A stretch of 35,007 bases of DNA, taken from contig CAZRDB010000032.1 in the NCBI GenBank assembly GCA_964598695.1, positions 1-35,007 on the forward strand. Reading direction: 5' to 3'. The number at the start of each line of letters is the position of its first letter. The stretch's first letter is position 1. This document shows positions 16,269 through 24,062 of the stretch, piece after piece. The DNA comes from CAZRDB01 sp964598695. Lineage in GTDB: Bacteria; Armatimonadota; Zipacnadia; UBA1398. Position numbers and translations under genes: made by a program. The notes beneath the pieces are model-generated. The model had not been told where the DNA came from. It ran no database searches and was given only the letters and a program-made list of their open reading frames with translations.

Positions 16269-16826
16269 TCAGGGAGTCGGCAGGTCCGTCTCCGCGCCGG
16301 GCTCGGGCTCCGTCCGTTCGGGCTCGCTGGCCACGCGACCCCGCCCCTCGTAGCCCTCGGGAAGATCGGGCGCGACGGGGAAGTCGTCGGCGACGCCGCG
16401 CGGGGCGCTGTCGGGCAGGCTGGATCCCACGTAGCCGTGGTCGACGGCCTGGTCGGGGCTGACCGGCTTCACCTTGTTGCCCGTCGGGTCCATCTCGATC
16501 CCGCCCGCGGGGGGCGCGCTTTCCGCTTCGGCCATGCGGTCGTCGAGCGAGGCCAGGGCCTGGTCGACCGAGGGCCCCTGATCCCCGCGGGAGTCCTCCG
16601 AGCGCGGGTCGGCCTCGGCGGCGTCGACCGCCGCCGTGGCGTCGTGGGTCCGAGCGCCCGATGCGGTCGCGACGCTGGCGCCCGCGGGGGCCCGTCCGTC
16701 GGCCACCTTGCCGAGGCTTCCGGCCATCCAGAGCAGCCCGCCGATGAACGCCGCGCCAACGACCGCGAGTACCGCGATCACCGTGCGGGGGCTGCGACTC
16801 GCGCCTCCGTAGCCGTAGTAGCTCAC
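16269..16826 (-). CDS. Single-pass membrane protein with acidic, disordered tail
   Basis: The GTG at 16826, with GGAGG about 7 nt upstream, gives a 185-residue protein. It starts VSYYGYGGASRS, then has one hydrophobic helix (about 15-38, VIAVLAVVGAAFIGGLLWM). The remaining 145 residues are rich in Ala, Asp, Glu, Pro and Gly and look disordered, ending in an acidic ETDLPTP. No family is recognised. It is the last gene behind three pilin-like genes on the minus strand, 38 nt after the PilX-like gene, and may be an accessory of that system. This is inference from position. The large open frame further upstream is a shadow of the PilX-like gene. Confidence 0.65.
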   Translation of the reverse strand: MSYYGYGGASRSPRTVIAVLAVVGAAFIGGLLWMAGSLGKVADGRAPAGASVATASGARTHDATAAVDAAEADPRSEDSRGDQGPSVDQALASLDDRMAEAESAPPAGGIEMDPTGNKVKPVSPDQAVDHGYVGSSLPDSAPRGVADDFPVAPDLPEGYEGRGRVASEPERTEPEPGAETDLPTP

Positions 16827-16864
16827 GCCGATCCCTCCTGTCGTTGCTCCGGCGCTCAGCCCGG

Positions 16865-18709
16865 CTAGTCGGCGAATGTCCACGTATCGAGCGCTTGGGG
16901 CCTCGGCTCGACGACGCCCCCGAGCTGGAAGCCGTTCATCACGATCGGCATGATCGGGGGTTGGCTGTCGGGGCTCGAGAGCGACGGGTCGACGTCGTAC
17001 GAGAGCGTGTTGTACGCCCCCGCGGCGACGTAGGCCGGGTAGTGCCACCAGACCTTGTTGTCGAAGCCGCCGGCCCCGATCCACGGGCCGCCGGTGCGCT
17101 GGCTCCACGGGCCTTCGTTGTACCAGTCCTTGGTCCAGCTCCGGCTGAGGAGGCTCACGGTGCGCGTGCCCCGGCCGTACTCCCGCACGTTCTTGCCGTC
17201 GCTCTCGCGGAGCGCGCCGTTCCACAGGTTGGAGTCGGGATCGATCGTGAAGTCGTAGTCGTAGTCCCACTCGCCGCGCGGGGGCATGCGCATGAGCTGG
17301 GTGCTGTAGTCGGAACCCTCGCTCGCGATGTGGCCGTACTGCGAGACCATCGCGCACATCGTCTCGGCCACGCGGGGATGGACCAGCGACCACTCGATCT
17401 CGTCCTTGGCGATCGCGGCGACGGTGCAGGGCGTGCCGGTGCCGCGGCTCCAGTTCCCCGGGGCGCGGGAGAAGTCGCCGTTGCTCGTGCCGCCGTAGAC
17501 GTTGTCGATGAAGAACATGTCGTCGGTGGCGACCACACTGACCGACTTGTACTGGGCGGTGCCCTTGAGCAGGACCGTCGAGAGGTAGCTGTTCTGCGAG
17601 ACCGAGCCGTTGCTGTTCACGTCGCCGCAGAAGATCACGCCGTTCCAGTTCGCGAGGGCGGGCAGCGAGACGGTGACGCTGGCCCAGTAGTTCATCCAGT
17701 CGCTGTCCTGCCAGGTGGTGCTGGCGCTCCAGATCGGAAGGGCCGTGATCGAGGTCTTGCCCGTCGCGGCCGAGAGCGTTGCCTGGTCGCCTTCGATGCT
17801 CGGGCTGCTGTCGGCGCGGTGGGCCCTGCGCTTGAGGGTGACCGTCGTGGCGCCGCTCTGCAGGGCGCTCGAGATGGCCGACAGGTCGACGATGTAGTCG
17901 TACCCGCCGGGCAGCTTGAGGCCGCCCTCGGAGGCCGCCGCCCGCGACTGGGCGTTGGTCCAGAACCCGGCCTTGTAGTCGAGCTTGTACGGCGTCACGT
18001 TCTCGCGCGGCTGGCCCGACATCTGGAAGGTGCCGTTCGACTTGCCGCTGATGGTGCCGGCGCACTCGAACCGCTTCATGAAAGTCGCCCGGGGGGCGCC
18101 GGACTGGATCGTGCAGTTGGCGCCCACGTAGGCGTGGCCCATGCAGTAGTCGCCGGGGGTGAAGGTGACGGAGGCGCTCCGGGTGTCGCGGTTGACGTCG
18201 GCACTGTCGTACTCGCCCGTGCCGTGGGTCCACATCGAGTAGTCGCCGAGCTTCATGTTCCAGGTTGGGAGGCGGATCGTGACCGTCTCGCCGTTCACGG
18301 TGCTCTGCGCGACGACGTAGTTGATGAACTCCTCGTAGCCGCCGCGGCGGGTCTTGTCGATGTAGGCGTAGATCGTCGTGCCCTCGCCGAGGTTGGTGGA
18401 GGTCTGCTCCGGGACGATGACCAGGCCGGGCGAGGTCTCGGCCACGAGATCCCAGACGTTGGTGCGATTCGCGACGGCGGCCTCAAACCACGCCTTGATC
18501 GCGAGGACGCCCTCCATCGCGGCGCCCTCGGCGCGGAGGCGGGCGGCGAGGTAGTTCTCCTGGCGGTTGACCCGGTGGTTCTCGACGCTGGCGGCCTTGA
18601 GCAGCGGGATCGACAGCCCGGCCAACAGCGCCATGATCATCAGCGCGGCGGCGAGCATCGAGCCCTCTTGGGCGCGCGGACGGGCCTGGAGTCGGCGTGC
18701 GTGCGGCAT
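16865..18709 (-). CDS. PilX/GspK-like minor pilin with large C-terminal domain (minus set)
   Basis: The ATG at 18709 has GGAGG 7 nt upstream and gives 614 residues. A short basic leader ends in AQEG, followed by SMLAAALMIMALLAGLSI, a prepilin-type helix lacking the Glu at position 5, as in PilX/GspK-type minor pilins. The very long remainder is Ser/Thr/Asn/Trp-rich (for example NWNGVIFCGDVNSNGS and GDFSRAPGNWSRG), suggesting an extracellular beta-rich adhesin-like or tip domain. It is larger than usual PilX proteins. It follows the PilW-like gene by 16 nt. No named C-terminal domain is recognised with confidence. Confidence 0.75.
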   Translation of the reverse strand: MPHARRLQARPRAQEGSMLAAALMIMALLAGLSIPLLKAASVENHRVNRQENYLAARLRAEGAAMEGVLAIKAWFEAAVANRTNVWDLVAETSPGLVIVPEQTSTNLGEGTTIYAYIDKTRRGGYEEFINYVVAQSTVNGETVTIRLPTWNMKLGDYSMWTHGTGEYDSADVNRDTRSASVTFTPGDYCMGHAYVGANCTIQSGAPRATFMKRFECAGTISGKSNGTFQMSGQPRENVTPYKLDYKAGFWTNAQSRAAASEGGLKLPGGYDYIVDLSAISSALQSGATTVTLKRRAHRADSSPSIEGDQATLSAATGKTSITALPIWSASTTWQDSDWMNYWASVTVSLPALANWNGVIFCGDVNSNGSVSQNSYLSTVLLKGTAQYKSVSVVATDDMFFIDNVYGGTSNGDFSRAPGNWSRGTGTPCTVAAIAKDEIEWSLVHPRVAETMCAMVSQYGHIASEGSDYSTQLMRMPPRGEWDYDYDFTIDPDSNLWNGALRESDGKNVREYGRGTRTVSLLSRSWTKDWYNEGPWSQRTGGPWIGAGGFDNKVWWHYPAYVAAGAYNTLSYDVDPSLSSPDSQPPIMPIVMNGFQLGGVVEPRPQALDTWTFAD

Positions 18710-18725
18710 CGTGTGCCTCCCTCCC

Positions 18726-19373
18726 CTAGTCATGGTTGTTGCGCGGCGTCACGATGAAGGTGACGGTGCGGGTGGCGGCGGCGATGGTCGTCCGGCCGGT
18801 GGCCCGTTGTCCCGTCTCGCCCACGGTCACCGTGACGCGGATCAGCGAGACCGTGCGGTCGTCCCAGCCGCCGCCGAAGCGCGTCTCGCGGGCGATGGGG
18901 ACGCCGGCGGAGTCGAGGTACTCGAGCGCGAGCCCCGTGACGTTGCGGGCGAGAGGAGCGCCGTGGGGGACCACGCTGGTCGCGCCGATGTCGCCCCGTC
19001 CGAGCCACAGATAGCGGGCGTTCTCACCCGTCACGCTCGTGCTGCCGGTGCTGTCGGAGCGGTACAGCGCGAGCAGGACCCCGTTGCGGTTGAGCGGCAT
19101 CGTCGGGACGCCGTCGGTGTCGCAGACCGGCATCCGGAACACGATCAGGTTGTCCTCGGGGACGGTGATCGCGCTGAGCTGGGAGAGATGGCGGTAGATG
19201 TGCTCCTTCGCCATGGCCTGCTGCGTGCCGGCCTGGATCTGGCTGAAGTTCTGCCCGTAGACCTGGTAGTAGTTGTCGATGATCAGCGCGATCGTGGGCA
19301 GGAGAATCAGGAGCACGGTCATCGAGACCAGCAGCTCGAGGAGCGTCATGCCTCTGCTGCTCTTGGGAAGCAT
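18726..19373 (-). CDS. PilW/GspJ-like minor pilin (minus set)
   Basis: The product from the ATG at 19373 is 215 residues. The leader MLPKSSRG is followed by MTLLELLVSMTVLLILLPTI: a type III prepilin signal with Gly at -1 and Glu at +5, cut by a prepilin peptidase. The length and the late strands (VTVTVGETGQRATG, VTFIVTPRN) fit PilW/GspJ minor pilins. It is the middle gene of a V-W-X trio on the minus strand, 25 nt after the PilV-like gene. It belongs to a type IV pilus or type II secretion pseudopilus tip; which of these cannot be said without the assembly genes. Confidence 0.8.
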   Translation of the reverse strand: MLPKSSRGMTLLELLVSMTVLLILLPTIALIIDNYYQVYGQNFSQIQAGTQQAMAKEHIYRHLSQLSAITVPEDNLIVFRMPVCDTDGVPTMPLNRNGVLLALYRSDSTGSTSVTGENARYLWLGRGDIGATSVVPHGAPLARNVTGLALEYLDSAGVPIARETRFGGGWDDRTVSLIRVTVTVGETGQRATGRTTIAAATRTVTFIVTPRNNHD

Positions 19374-19398
19374 CGTGGGACCCCCTCTCTCGCGGGAG

Positions 19399-19767
19399 CT
19401 ATTGGCTGAACAGCGTCTCCAGCGTGATCGCGCCGTAGCCCGGCCGATCCCACTGCACGGTGACCGTGACCTTGCGCATGCTCGCGCTGGCGGTCGCGGC
19501 GACAGCGACCGTCCCGACCGACCCGGAGGAGTTCCCGAGACCGTCGACCGTGAACGTGCTGCCGGCGAGACTGGCGATCGGTACGCGCCGCAGCTCCTCG
19601 ATCTTGGTGCTGGCGGCGTCGAGCGCGATGCGGTGCGCCTCGTTCTTGCGGTGCTGGACAACGGCGGCCGTGAGGATACCGAGGATGGTTCCGAGCGCCA
19701 CGAGCAGGACCACGATGGTCAAGAGCAGCTCGATGAGCGTGGCGCCCCTGCGCCGGCTCCGCCTCAT
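19399..19767 (-). CDS. PilV/GspI-like minor pilin (minus set)
   Basis: This 122-residue protein has a strongly basic leader MRRSRRRG and the prepilin helix ATLIELLLTIVVLLVALGTI, with Gly at -1 and Glu at +5. The short C-terminal domain ends in GYGAITLETLFSQ, like PilV/GspI proteins. GGAGGGG precedes the ATG at 19767. It opens the minus-strand trio and faces its counterpart at 20259 across the 491-nt intergenic region. Confidence 0.8.
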   Translation of the reverse strand: MRRSRRRGATLIELLLTIVVLLVALGTILGILTAAVVQHRKNEAHRIALDAASTKIEELRRVPIASLAGSTFTVDGLGNSSGSVGTVAVAATASASMRKVTVTVQWDRPGYGAITLETLFSQ

Positions 19768-20258
19768 GACCAGCCCCTCCCTTCGCGCGCCGCAAGGGGG
19801 TCTTGCGCCCCCGAGCGACGAGACAGACGAGCTTCCAGTTCTCTCTCGTACACACCATTCTGCCCCATCCGCTCAGGGGGAAGGGGATTGGTGGGGATCT
19901 TGTGCGCCAATCTTCGGGCGGGCGCCGCGTTCCCCTGCCCGCGCGGGCGCGCGAGAGCCTTCCCCGGGAGGCCCGCGACCACGCCCGAGGCACGAAACGA
20001 GGATTCGATGCACTCGCGTTGGCCGGGCTGCCCGAATCGACGTGTGGCGCAGTTGGATATGTAGGAAATGGTGTCAAAACCTATACACAAACGCGGTGCC
20101 GCGGCGCGCTCCCGGGGGGGGCAGAAGTGTGTTCCGGGCCGTGGCGTGGCACAGTGAGCATAGGGAAGCCCGTGCCCTGGTCCGTAACCCCGCTGTGGTG
20201 GTACCGAGGCCGGAGGGCACGGGAGGCCCGGGAGGCCGCGCGGAAGGGAGCTGTCGCC
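19768..20258. promoter_or_regulatory. Divergent intergenic region of the two pilin-like operons
   Basis: These 491 nt hold no gene I can support. Both operons must be started from here. A patch at about 20051-20092 is AT-rich against the GC-rich background. On the plus strand it has a -10-like TATACA (20082-20087) and on the minus strand a TTGACA. No convincing -35/-10 pair with 16-18 nt spacing was found for either direction. A 9-bp hairpin (20169-20223) lies between this patch and the plus-strand ATG. Confidence 0.55.
20169..20223 (+). other. Long hairpin in the leader of the plus-strand pilin operon
   Basis: CCCGTGCCC and GGGCACGGG form a perfect 9-bp stem around a 37-nt loop, ending 35 nt before the ATG at 20259. 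The loop contains further complementary pieces. It could be a cis-regulatory RNA structure. No known riboswitch class could be matched with confidence by eye. Confidence 0.4.
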
Positions 20259-20696
20259 ATGCGCCGTCCGTTGTCTCATCGCCCCGTGCGGGGGCGCTCC
20301 GGCATCACGCTGGTCGAGGTGCTGCTGGCGACCGTCGTGATGCTGATCGGTCTGACGGCGGTCCTCGCGCTGCTGGGCCATGCGGCGCGCTCGGAGGTGC
20401 GGGCACGCCACCGCCTGATCGTCAGCACGGCGGTGCAGGACATGCTGGGCGACATGGAGACGATGCCGTTCGCGAGCCTCGACCCCGCGAACGCCCGCTG
20501 GTCACCGGAGATCATCGCGGAGCGGATCGCGGCGGCCGGCGTCCCCAACGGCACGGTGACGGTGGAGATCGAGCCGTACCCGGATCCGACCACCCAGCAC
20601 CTCAAGCGGGTCCACATCCTCGTGACCTACGGCCGTGGATACGCCGGCCAGGTGGAGTACGAGACGCTGATCGTCGATCGGCTCCAGAACATGTGA
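20259..20696 (+). CDS. PilV/GspI-like minor pilin (plus set)
   Basis: The ATG at 20259, after a purine-rich GGAAGGGAG, gives 145 residues. The leader ends in GRSG and the helix ITLVEVLLATVVMLIGLTAV follows, with Gly at -1 and Glu at +5. A globular domain of about 100 residues contains MPFASLDP, like PilV proteins. The frame is open upstream to 19803, but that part has no pilin character and no ribosome site. It opens the plus-strand trio, 45 nt before the PilW-like gene. Confidence 0.82.
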   Translation: MRRPLSHRPVRGRSGITLVEVLLATVVMLIGLTAVLALLGHAARSEVRARHRLIVSTAVQDMLGDMETMPFASLDPANARWSPEIIAERIAAAGVPNGTVTVEIEPYPDPTTQHLKRVHILVTYGRGYAGQVEYETLIVDRLQNM

Positions 20697-20741
20697 TCGC
20701 GCACGACCGGGGACGGGGGCTCAGTGGGCAGGAGGTCGCCC

Positions 20742-21353
20742 ATGGCTCGCCGCAGACTATGCAGGACCACCGCACGTTCCCGGCTGTCGGCCTACACGCT
20801 GATGGAACTCCTGGTGGCGATGGGCGTGCTGATGGTGCTGAGCGGCGCCCTCGGCCAGGCCCTGATGGTCGGGCTGCAGATGGTGGCCACGACCGAGGCG
20901 AACGGCCGCTCGGCCAGCCTGGCTTCGATGTCGATGGCCCGCGCCCTCGATGACCTGCAGGACGGCGCGCTCGCGACCACGGTCGAGTCGGCCACGTTCC
21001 GCTACTTCAAGCCCAAGGTCGGCAACGACGGCTTCTACCTCGTCGATCCTCCGGGCGAGCTGAGTGGCCGTTGGGCGATCGTCGAGCTGGGCGACGAGTG
21101 GGAGCTGACCTACTCGCCCGAGGCCCAAGCGCTCTACCTCGACAACCTCGACGACACGGAGAACGCGCGCCAGGTCGCCGAGGGTGTCGTCGCCTGCGAG
21201 TTCCTCTACAACGACGGCCTGACGCCGACGCTGCTCAGCTCGGCCGCCAGCGTGAAGTCGATCACGCTGGTGCTGGAGACGCGGGCGACGTCGGGCAACC
21301 GGGAGAACACGACCCAGGTGACGAAGACCGTCCGCCTGCGGAACCACATGTGA
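20742..21353 (+). CDS. PilW/GspJ-like minor pilin (plus set)
   Basis: The ATG at 20742 has AGGAGG 6 nt upstream, which decides against an in-frame ATG 18 nt earlier. The product is 203 residues. The prepilin helix is YTLMELLVAMGVLMVLSG with Glu at +5. The residue before the expected cut is Ala (LSA/YTLMEL), not the usual Gly. The C-terminal domain has strands and a C..F near CEFLYNDGLTP, ending VRLRNHM, as in PilW/GspJ-type proteins. It sits between the PilV-like gene and the PilX-like gene (16 nt on). Confidence 0.8.
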   Translation: MARRRLCRTTARSRLSAYTLMELLVAMGVLMVLSGALGQALMVGLQMVATTEANGRSASLASMSMARALDDLQDGALATTVESATFRYFKPKVGNDGFYLVDPPGELSGRWAIVELGDEWELTYSPEAQALYLDNLDDTENARQVAEGVVACEFLYNDGLTPTLLSSAASVKSITLVLETRATSGNRENTTQVTKTVRLRNHM

Positions 21354-21369
21354 GAGGGGAGGCGGCGCG

Positions 21370-22596
21370 ATGCATCGTGGCAGCCTGCGCGCGCGGGGTT
21401 CGGTCCTCGCATTCGCCCTGATCCTGTTGACCTTTCTGTCGCTGCTCGGCCTTGCGGTGATGCAGCTCGCCGAGGCCGCCAACACGCGGGAGCACATGCG
21501 CTATCGGGACGCCCAGGCCGACTGGCGCGTCCGAGGCGCCTGCAACTACGCGGCCTGGCACCTTGCGAGCACCGACGTCGGCTCGTCCAACGAGGGGCTC
21601 CCGGCGCCCAACGAGGCGTTCGTCTGGGGCGGAGGCTCGGGCGCCCGACTAGCCTACCCCCTGGACGGTTCCGAGGCCGGCGACGCCTCCGTCGTCGAGA
21701 TCGCCGTCTCGGCCCCCGATGACAGCCCGCACTACCGTGCGGTGCGCTGCGAGACCGAGGTGCTGGGCCGGACGATGGTCGTCCGCGAGCTGCTCGACAC
21801 CCGCCCGCCGCACCCCGCCGGCACCTACGCGATCCTCTCGGACGACTGCGTCTCCGTCACGGGCAACGTCAACGTGCGGTCCGATCCCTCCCTGTGGCCC
21901 CACGTCTACAACTCCGACATCCATGGCAACGGCTCGCTCGTGCAGGTGTGGGGCTCGGCCGTGGTGGAGGGCTTCGCGACGGCCTCGGGCGACACGCGGG
22001 TGCTGAAGGACACGAACGTCGTGCCCGCCGTGAACCCGTACAACATTCCGGCCCACAGCGGTCACCGAGACCCGGTCGAGGTGCCCGACATCGATCCGAA
22101 CGCCCTGCGCGCCCGCGCGGGCCTGATCCTCGACCCGGCCGCGATCCCGAACCCGCCCAACAACGTGACGCAGGTTCTCAACTGGGGCGGCACGGCCGAG
22201 AACCCGATGGTCGTCTTCATCGACGGCGACTGGCGTCCGAAGGGCAGCTTCTCCATCGTGGGCAACGTGGTCGTCGTCGTGAACGGCGCGTTCGACCCGG
22301 TCTCGGGCAACTACAGCCTGGGCGCGGCGGCGGGCAGCCGGATGAGCCTCGTCGCGAACTCGATCGACCTCGAGGGCAACGCCCACCTGACCGGCTGGTT
22401 CTACGCCCGCAACGCCTTCGCCGTCGACCTCAAGGGCACCGCGTACGTCACGGGGTCGATCATCGCCAAGGGGAGCGTCTCGACGGGCGGCACCCTCGAC
22501 CTGAACTACCGGCCGCTCGACCCGGGCTTCCTGCCGGCCCGTAGCGCGCCGATCGTCCTCTCCTACCAGACGCGTCAGGGGGGCGAGATCTGGTAG
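21370..22596 (+). CDS. PilX-like minor pilin with repetitive beta-type C-terminal domain (plus set)
   Basis: This 408-residue protein begins with a basic leader ending in ARG, followed by SVLAFALILLTFLSLLGLAVM, a prepilin-type helix without Glu at +5, as in PilX/GspK. The C-terminal 250 residues have Gly/Asn-rich repeating strands (VTGNVNVRSDPS, DIHGNGSLVQVWGS, LEGNAHLTGWFYA, LKGTAYVTGSIIAKG). These look like the beta-solenoid domain found behind PilX helices in many environmental bacteria (DUF7305-like). GGGGAGG precedes the ATG. It is the last gene of the plus trio, and a large hairpin follows at 22618. Confidence 0.8.
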   Translation: MHRGSLRARGSVLAFALILLTFLSLLGLAVMQLAEAANTREHMRYRDAQADWRVRGACNYAAWHLASTDVGSSNEGLPAPNEAFVWGGGSGARLAYPLDGSEAGDASVVEIAVSAPDDSPHYRAVRCETEVLGRTMVVRELLDTRPPHPAGTYAILSDDCVSVTGNVNVRSDPSLWPHVYNSDIHGNGSLVQVWGSAVVEGFATASGDTRVLKDTNVVPAVNPYNIPAHSGHRDPVEVPDIDPNALRARAGLILDPAAIPNPPNNVTQVLNWGGTAENPMVVFIDGDWRPKGSFSIVGNVVVVVNGAFDPVSGNYSLGAAAGSRMSLVANSIDLEGNAHLTGWFYARNAFAVDLKGTAYVTGSIIAKGSVSTGGTLDLNYRPLDPGFLPARSAPIVLSYQTRQGGEIW

Positions 22597-22617
22597 CCGA
22601 ACGCGTCCGGACGGGTA

Positions 22618-22654
22618 GGTCAGGCGTCGCCGGCAGTGCCGGCGTCGCCTGACC
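22618..22654. terminator. Bidirectional terminator hairpin
   Basis: GGTCAGGCG and CGCCTGACC pair, then one T-T mismatch, then CGCCGGC with GCCGGCG, closed by an AGT loop. It lies 22 nt after the plus pilin operon and overlaps the 3' end of the convergent gene at 22620-22913, so it could serve both. Confidence 0.7.
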
Positions 22655-22913
22655 GTTGGCTGGCCATCGCATCCTCGACGCGCGCGAGCGCCGCGCCGAT
22701 CGCGGTCAGGTCGCGCTGGAGCTTGTCGGCCTGTACGCTCGCCTTGTAGCCGGTGACGATCAGCTTGACCGAGACCAGGAAGACGCCGGCCTCGAGGAGG
22801 AGCGCCGACGTGAGCCCCTTGACGAGCAGCGCCACCACGAACAACAGCAGGGTCACCGCGATGATCACGGCCGACCAGGGGTCGATGTACCGGCGAAGAC
22901 GCTCGTAGCGCAC
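22620..22913 (-). CDS. Small membrane protein with two transmembrane helices
   Basis: From the GTG at 22913 (AGAGAGG about 9 nt upstream) the product is 97 residues. RYERLRRYIDPW leads into two hydrophobic helices (AVIIAVTLLLFVVALLVKG and ALLLEAGVFLVSVKLIV) and then a helical, possibly coiled-coil tail (LQRDLTAIGAALARVEDAM). No family is recognised. It stands alone between the plus pilin operon and the rplY operon. The in-frame extension to 23000 has no start signal and would overlap the terminator region. Confidence 0.6.
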   Translation of the reverse strand: MRYERLRRYIDPWSAVIIAVTLLLFVVALLVKGLTSALLLEAGVFLVSVKLIVTGYKASVQADKLQRDLTAIGAALARVEDAMASQRSGDAGTAGDA

Positions 22914-23002
22914 CCGTTGCACCTCTCTCGGCCGCCCCGCGGTGGGTGGTTCCGCGGCTCGGGCGGCCTCTCCTGCGACCCCGCGGCTATGCCGCAGCAC
23001 GA

Positions 23003-23028
23003 ACGGGCCCTCCCGGAGGAAGGCCCGT
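23003..23028 (-). terminator. Terminator of the rplY-smpB-dehydrogenase operon
   Basis: ACGGGCC and GGCCCGT form a 7-bp stem, with further pairing TCC/GGA inside, about 27 nt after the dehydrogenase stop on the minus strand. TCGTGC follows on that strand; the T-run is weak. Confidence 0.6.
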
Positions 23029-23054
23029 CGATGCGCGCGATGCGGTTGTGGGTC

Positions 23055-24035
23055 CTACTGGCCGAGCACCTCAGGGTTGACGGGGTTGGGGGGTGTTCCG
23101 CCCGTGAGAGCCGCCTGGAGGTTGGTCGCGGCCATCTCGGCCATCTTGGAGCGGGTCCAGTTGGTGGCGGAGGCGATGTGCGGCACGAGCACGGTGTTGG
23201 GGCACTCGGCCAGACCGGGCTTCATCGCCGGCTCGTCCTCGTAGACGTCGAGGCCCGCGCCGGCGATCTCGCCGGCCTGGAGGGCCGCCACGAGGGCGAC
23301 CTCGTCGACGACGGGGCCGCGCGAGGTGTTGATGAGGTAGGCGGTCTTCTTCATCAGACCGAACTCGCGCGTGCTGATCATGTGCTGGGTCTCGGGACCG
23401 AGGCTGACGTGGAGCGAGACGTAGTCGGACTCGCGGAGCAGCTCGTCGAGGTCGACGCGCCGGGCGCCGAGTTCGGCCTCGAGGTCGGCATTGGTCTGGA
23501 CATCGTGGTACAGGACCTTCATCGCGAAGCCCATCGAGCGGCGGGCGACGGCTGCGCCGATCCGGCCGGCGCCGACGATGCCGAGGGTCTTGCCCGAGAC
23601 ATCGCCGCCGAGGAACATCATGGGGCCCCATCCCTGGAAGCGGCCGCCGCGCATGAACGGGTCGGCCTCGGAGACGCGGCGGGCGGTGGAGAGCAGGAGG
23701 GTCCATGCGAGATCGGCCGTGGCGTCGGTGAGAACCCCGGGCGTGTTGGTGACCAGGATGCCTCGACGGGTGGCCTCGGCGACGTCGATGTTGTTGAACC
23801 CGACGGCGTAGTTGGCGAAGACCTTGCACTGGGGACCGGCCGCCTCGAAGACCTCGGCGTCGATGGTGTCGGTCAGCAGGCAGAGCACGCCGTCGCGGCC
23901 GGCGACGTAGCGGAGGAGTTCCTCGCGGGTGAGAACCCGGTCCTCCTCGTTGATGAGGAAGTCGGAGGCGATGCCGCGGGCGATCGAGACGCCCGGCTCG
24001 GGGATCATGCGGGTCACGGCGATTCGTAAGGACAT
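23055..24035 (-). CDS. D-2-hydroxyacid dehydrogenase (glyoxylate/hydroxypyruvate reductase-like)
   Basis: This 326-residue NAD(P)-dependent enzyme reduces a 2-oxoacid such as glyoxylate or hydroxypyruvate to the D-2-hydroxyacid. The Rossmann motif GAGRIG is at 155-160. The Asp in YHDVQ after the second strand suggests NAD over NADP. The catalytic triad is Arg239 (NTSRG), Glu268 (YEDEP) and His286 (PHIAS). NYAVGFNNIDV and TNTPGVLTDATADLA are usual for GyaR/GRHPR-type enzymes. GAGGAG precedes the ATG. It is the third gene after rplY and smpB, 27 nt downstream of smpB. The substrate is not fixed by these motifs. Confidence 0.88.
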   Translation of the reverse strand: MSLRIAVTRMIPEPGVSIARGIASDFLINEEDRVLTREELLRYVAGRDGVLCLLTDTIDAEVFEAAGPQCKVFANYAVGFNNIDVAEATRRGILVTNTPGVLTDATADLAWTLLLSTARRVSEADPFMRGGRFQGWGPMMFLGGDVSGKTLGIVGAGRIGAAVARRSMGFAMKVLYHDVQTNADLEAELGARRVDLDELLRESDYVSLHVSLGPETQHMISTREFGLMKKTAYLINTSRGPVVDEVALVAALQAGEIAGAGLDVYEDEPAMKPGLAECPNTVLVPHIASATNWTRSKMAEMAATNLQAALTGGTPPNPVNPEVLGQ

Positions 24036-24062
24036 GCAGTGCTCTCCTCTCGGATCTCGAAC

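Noticed and set aside
20041..20120. tRNA-like string (GTGTGGCGCAGTTGGATAT)
   Set aside because: It resembles a D-arm, but no acceptor stem, anticodon arm or T-arm (GGTTCRA) could be placed around it.
20160..20230. Cobalamin or c-di-GMP-I riboswitch
   Set aside because: Short strings resemble conserved parts (AGGGAAGCC on plus; CTCCGGCCT and AGCGGGGTTAC on minus), but the remaining conserved boxes are missing. It is kept only as an unassigned hairpin.
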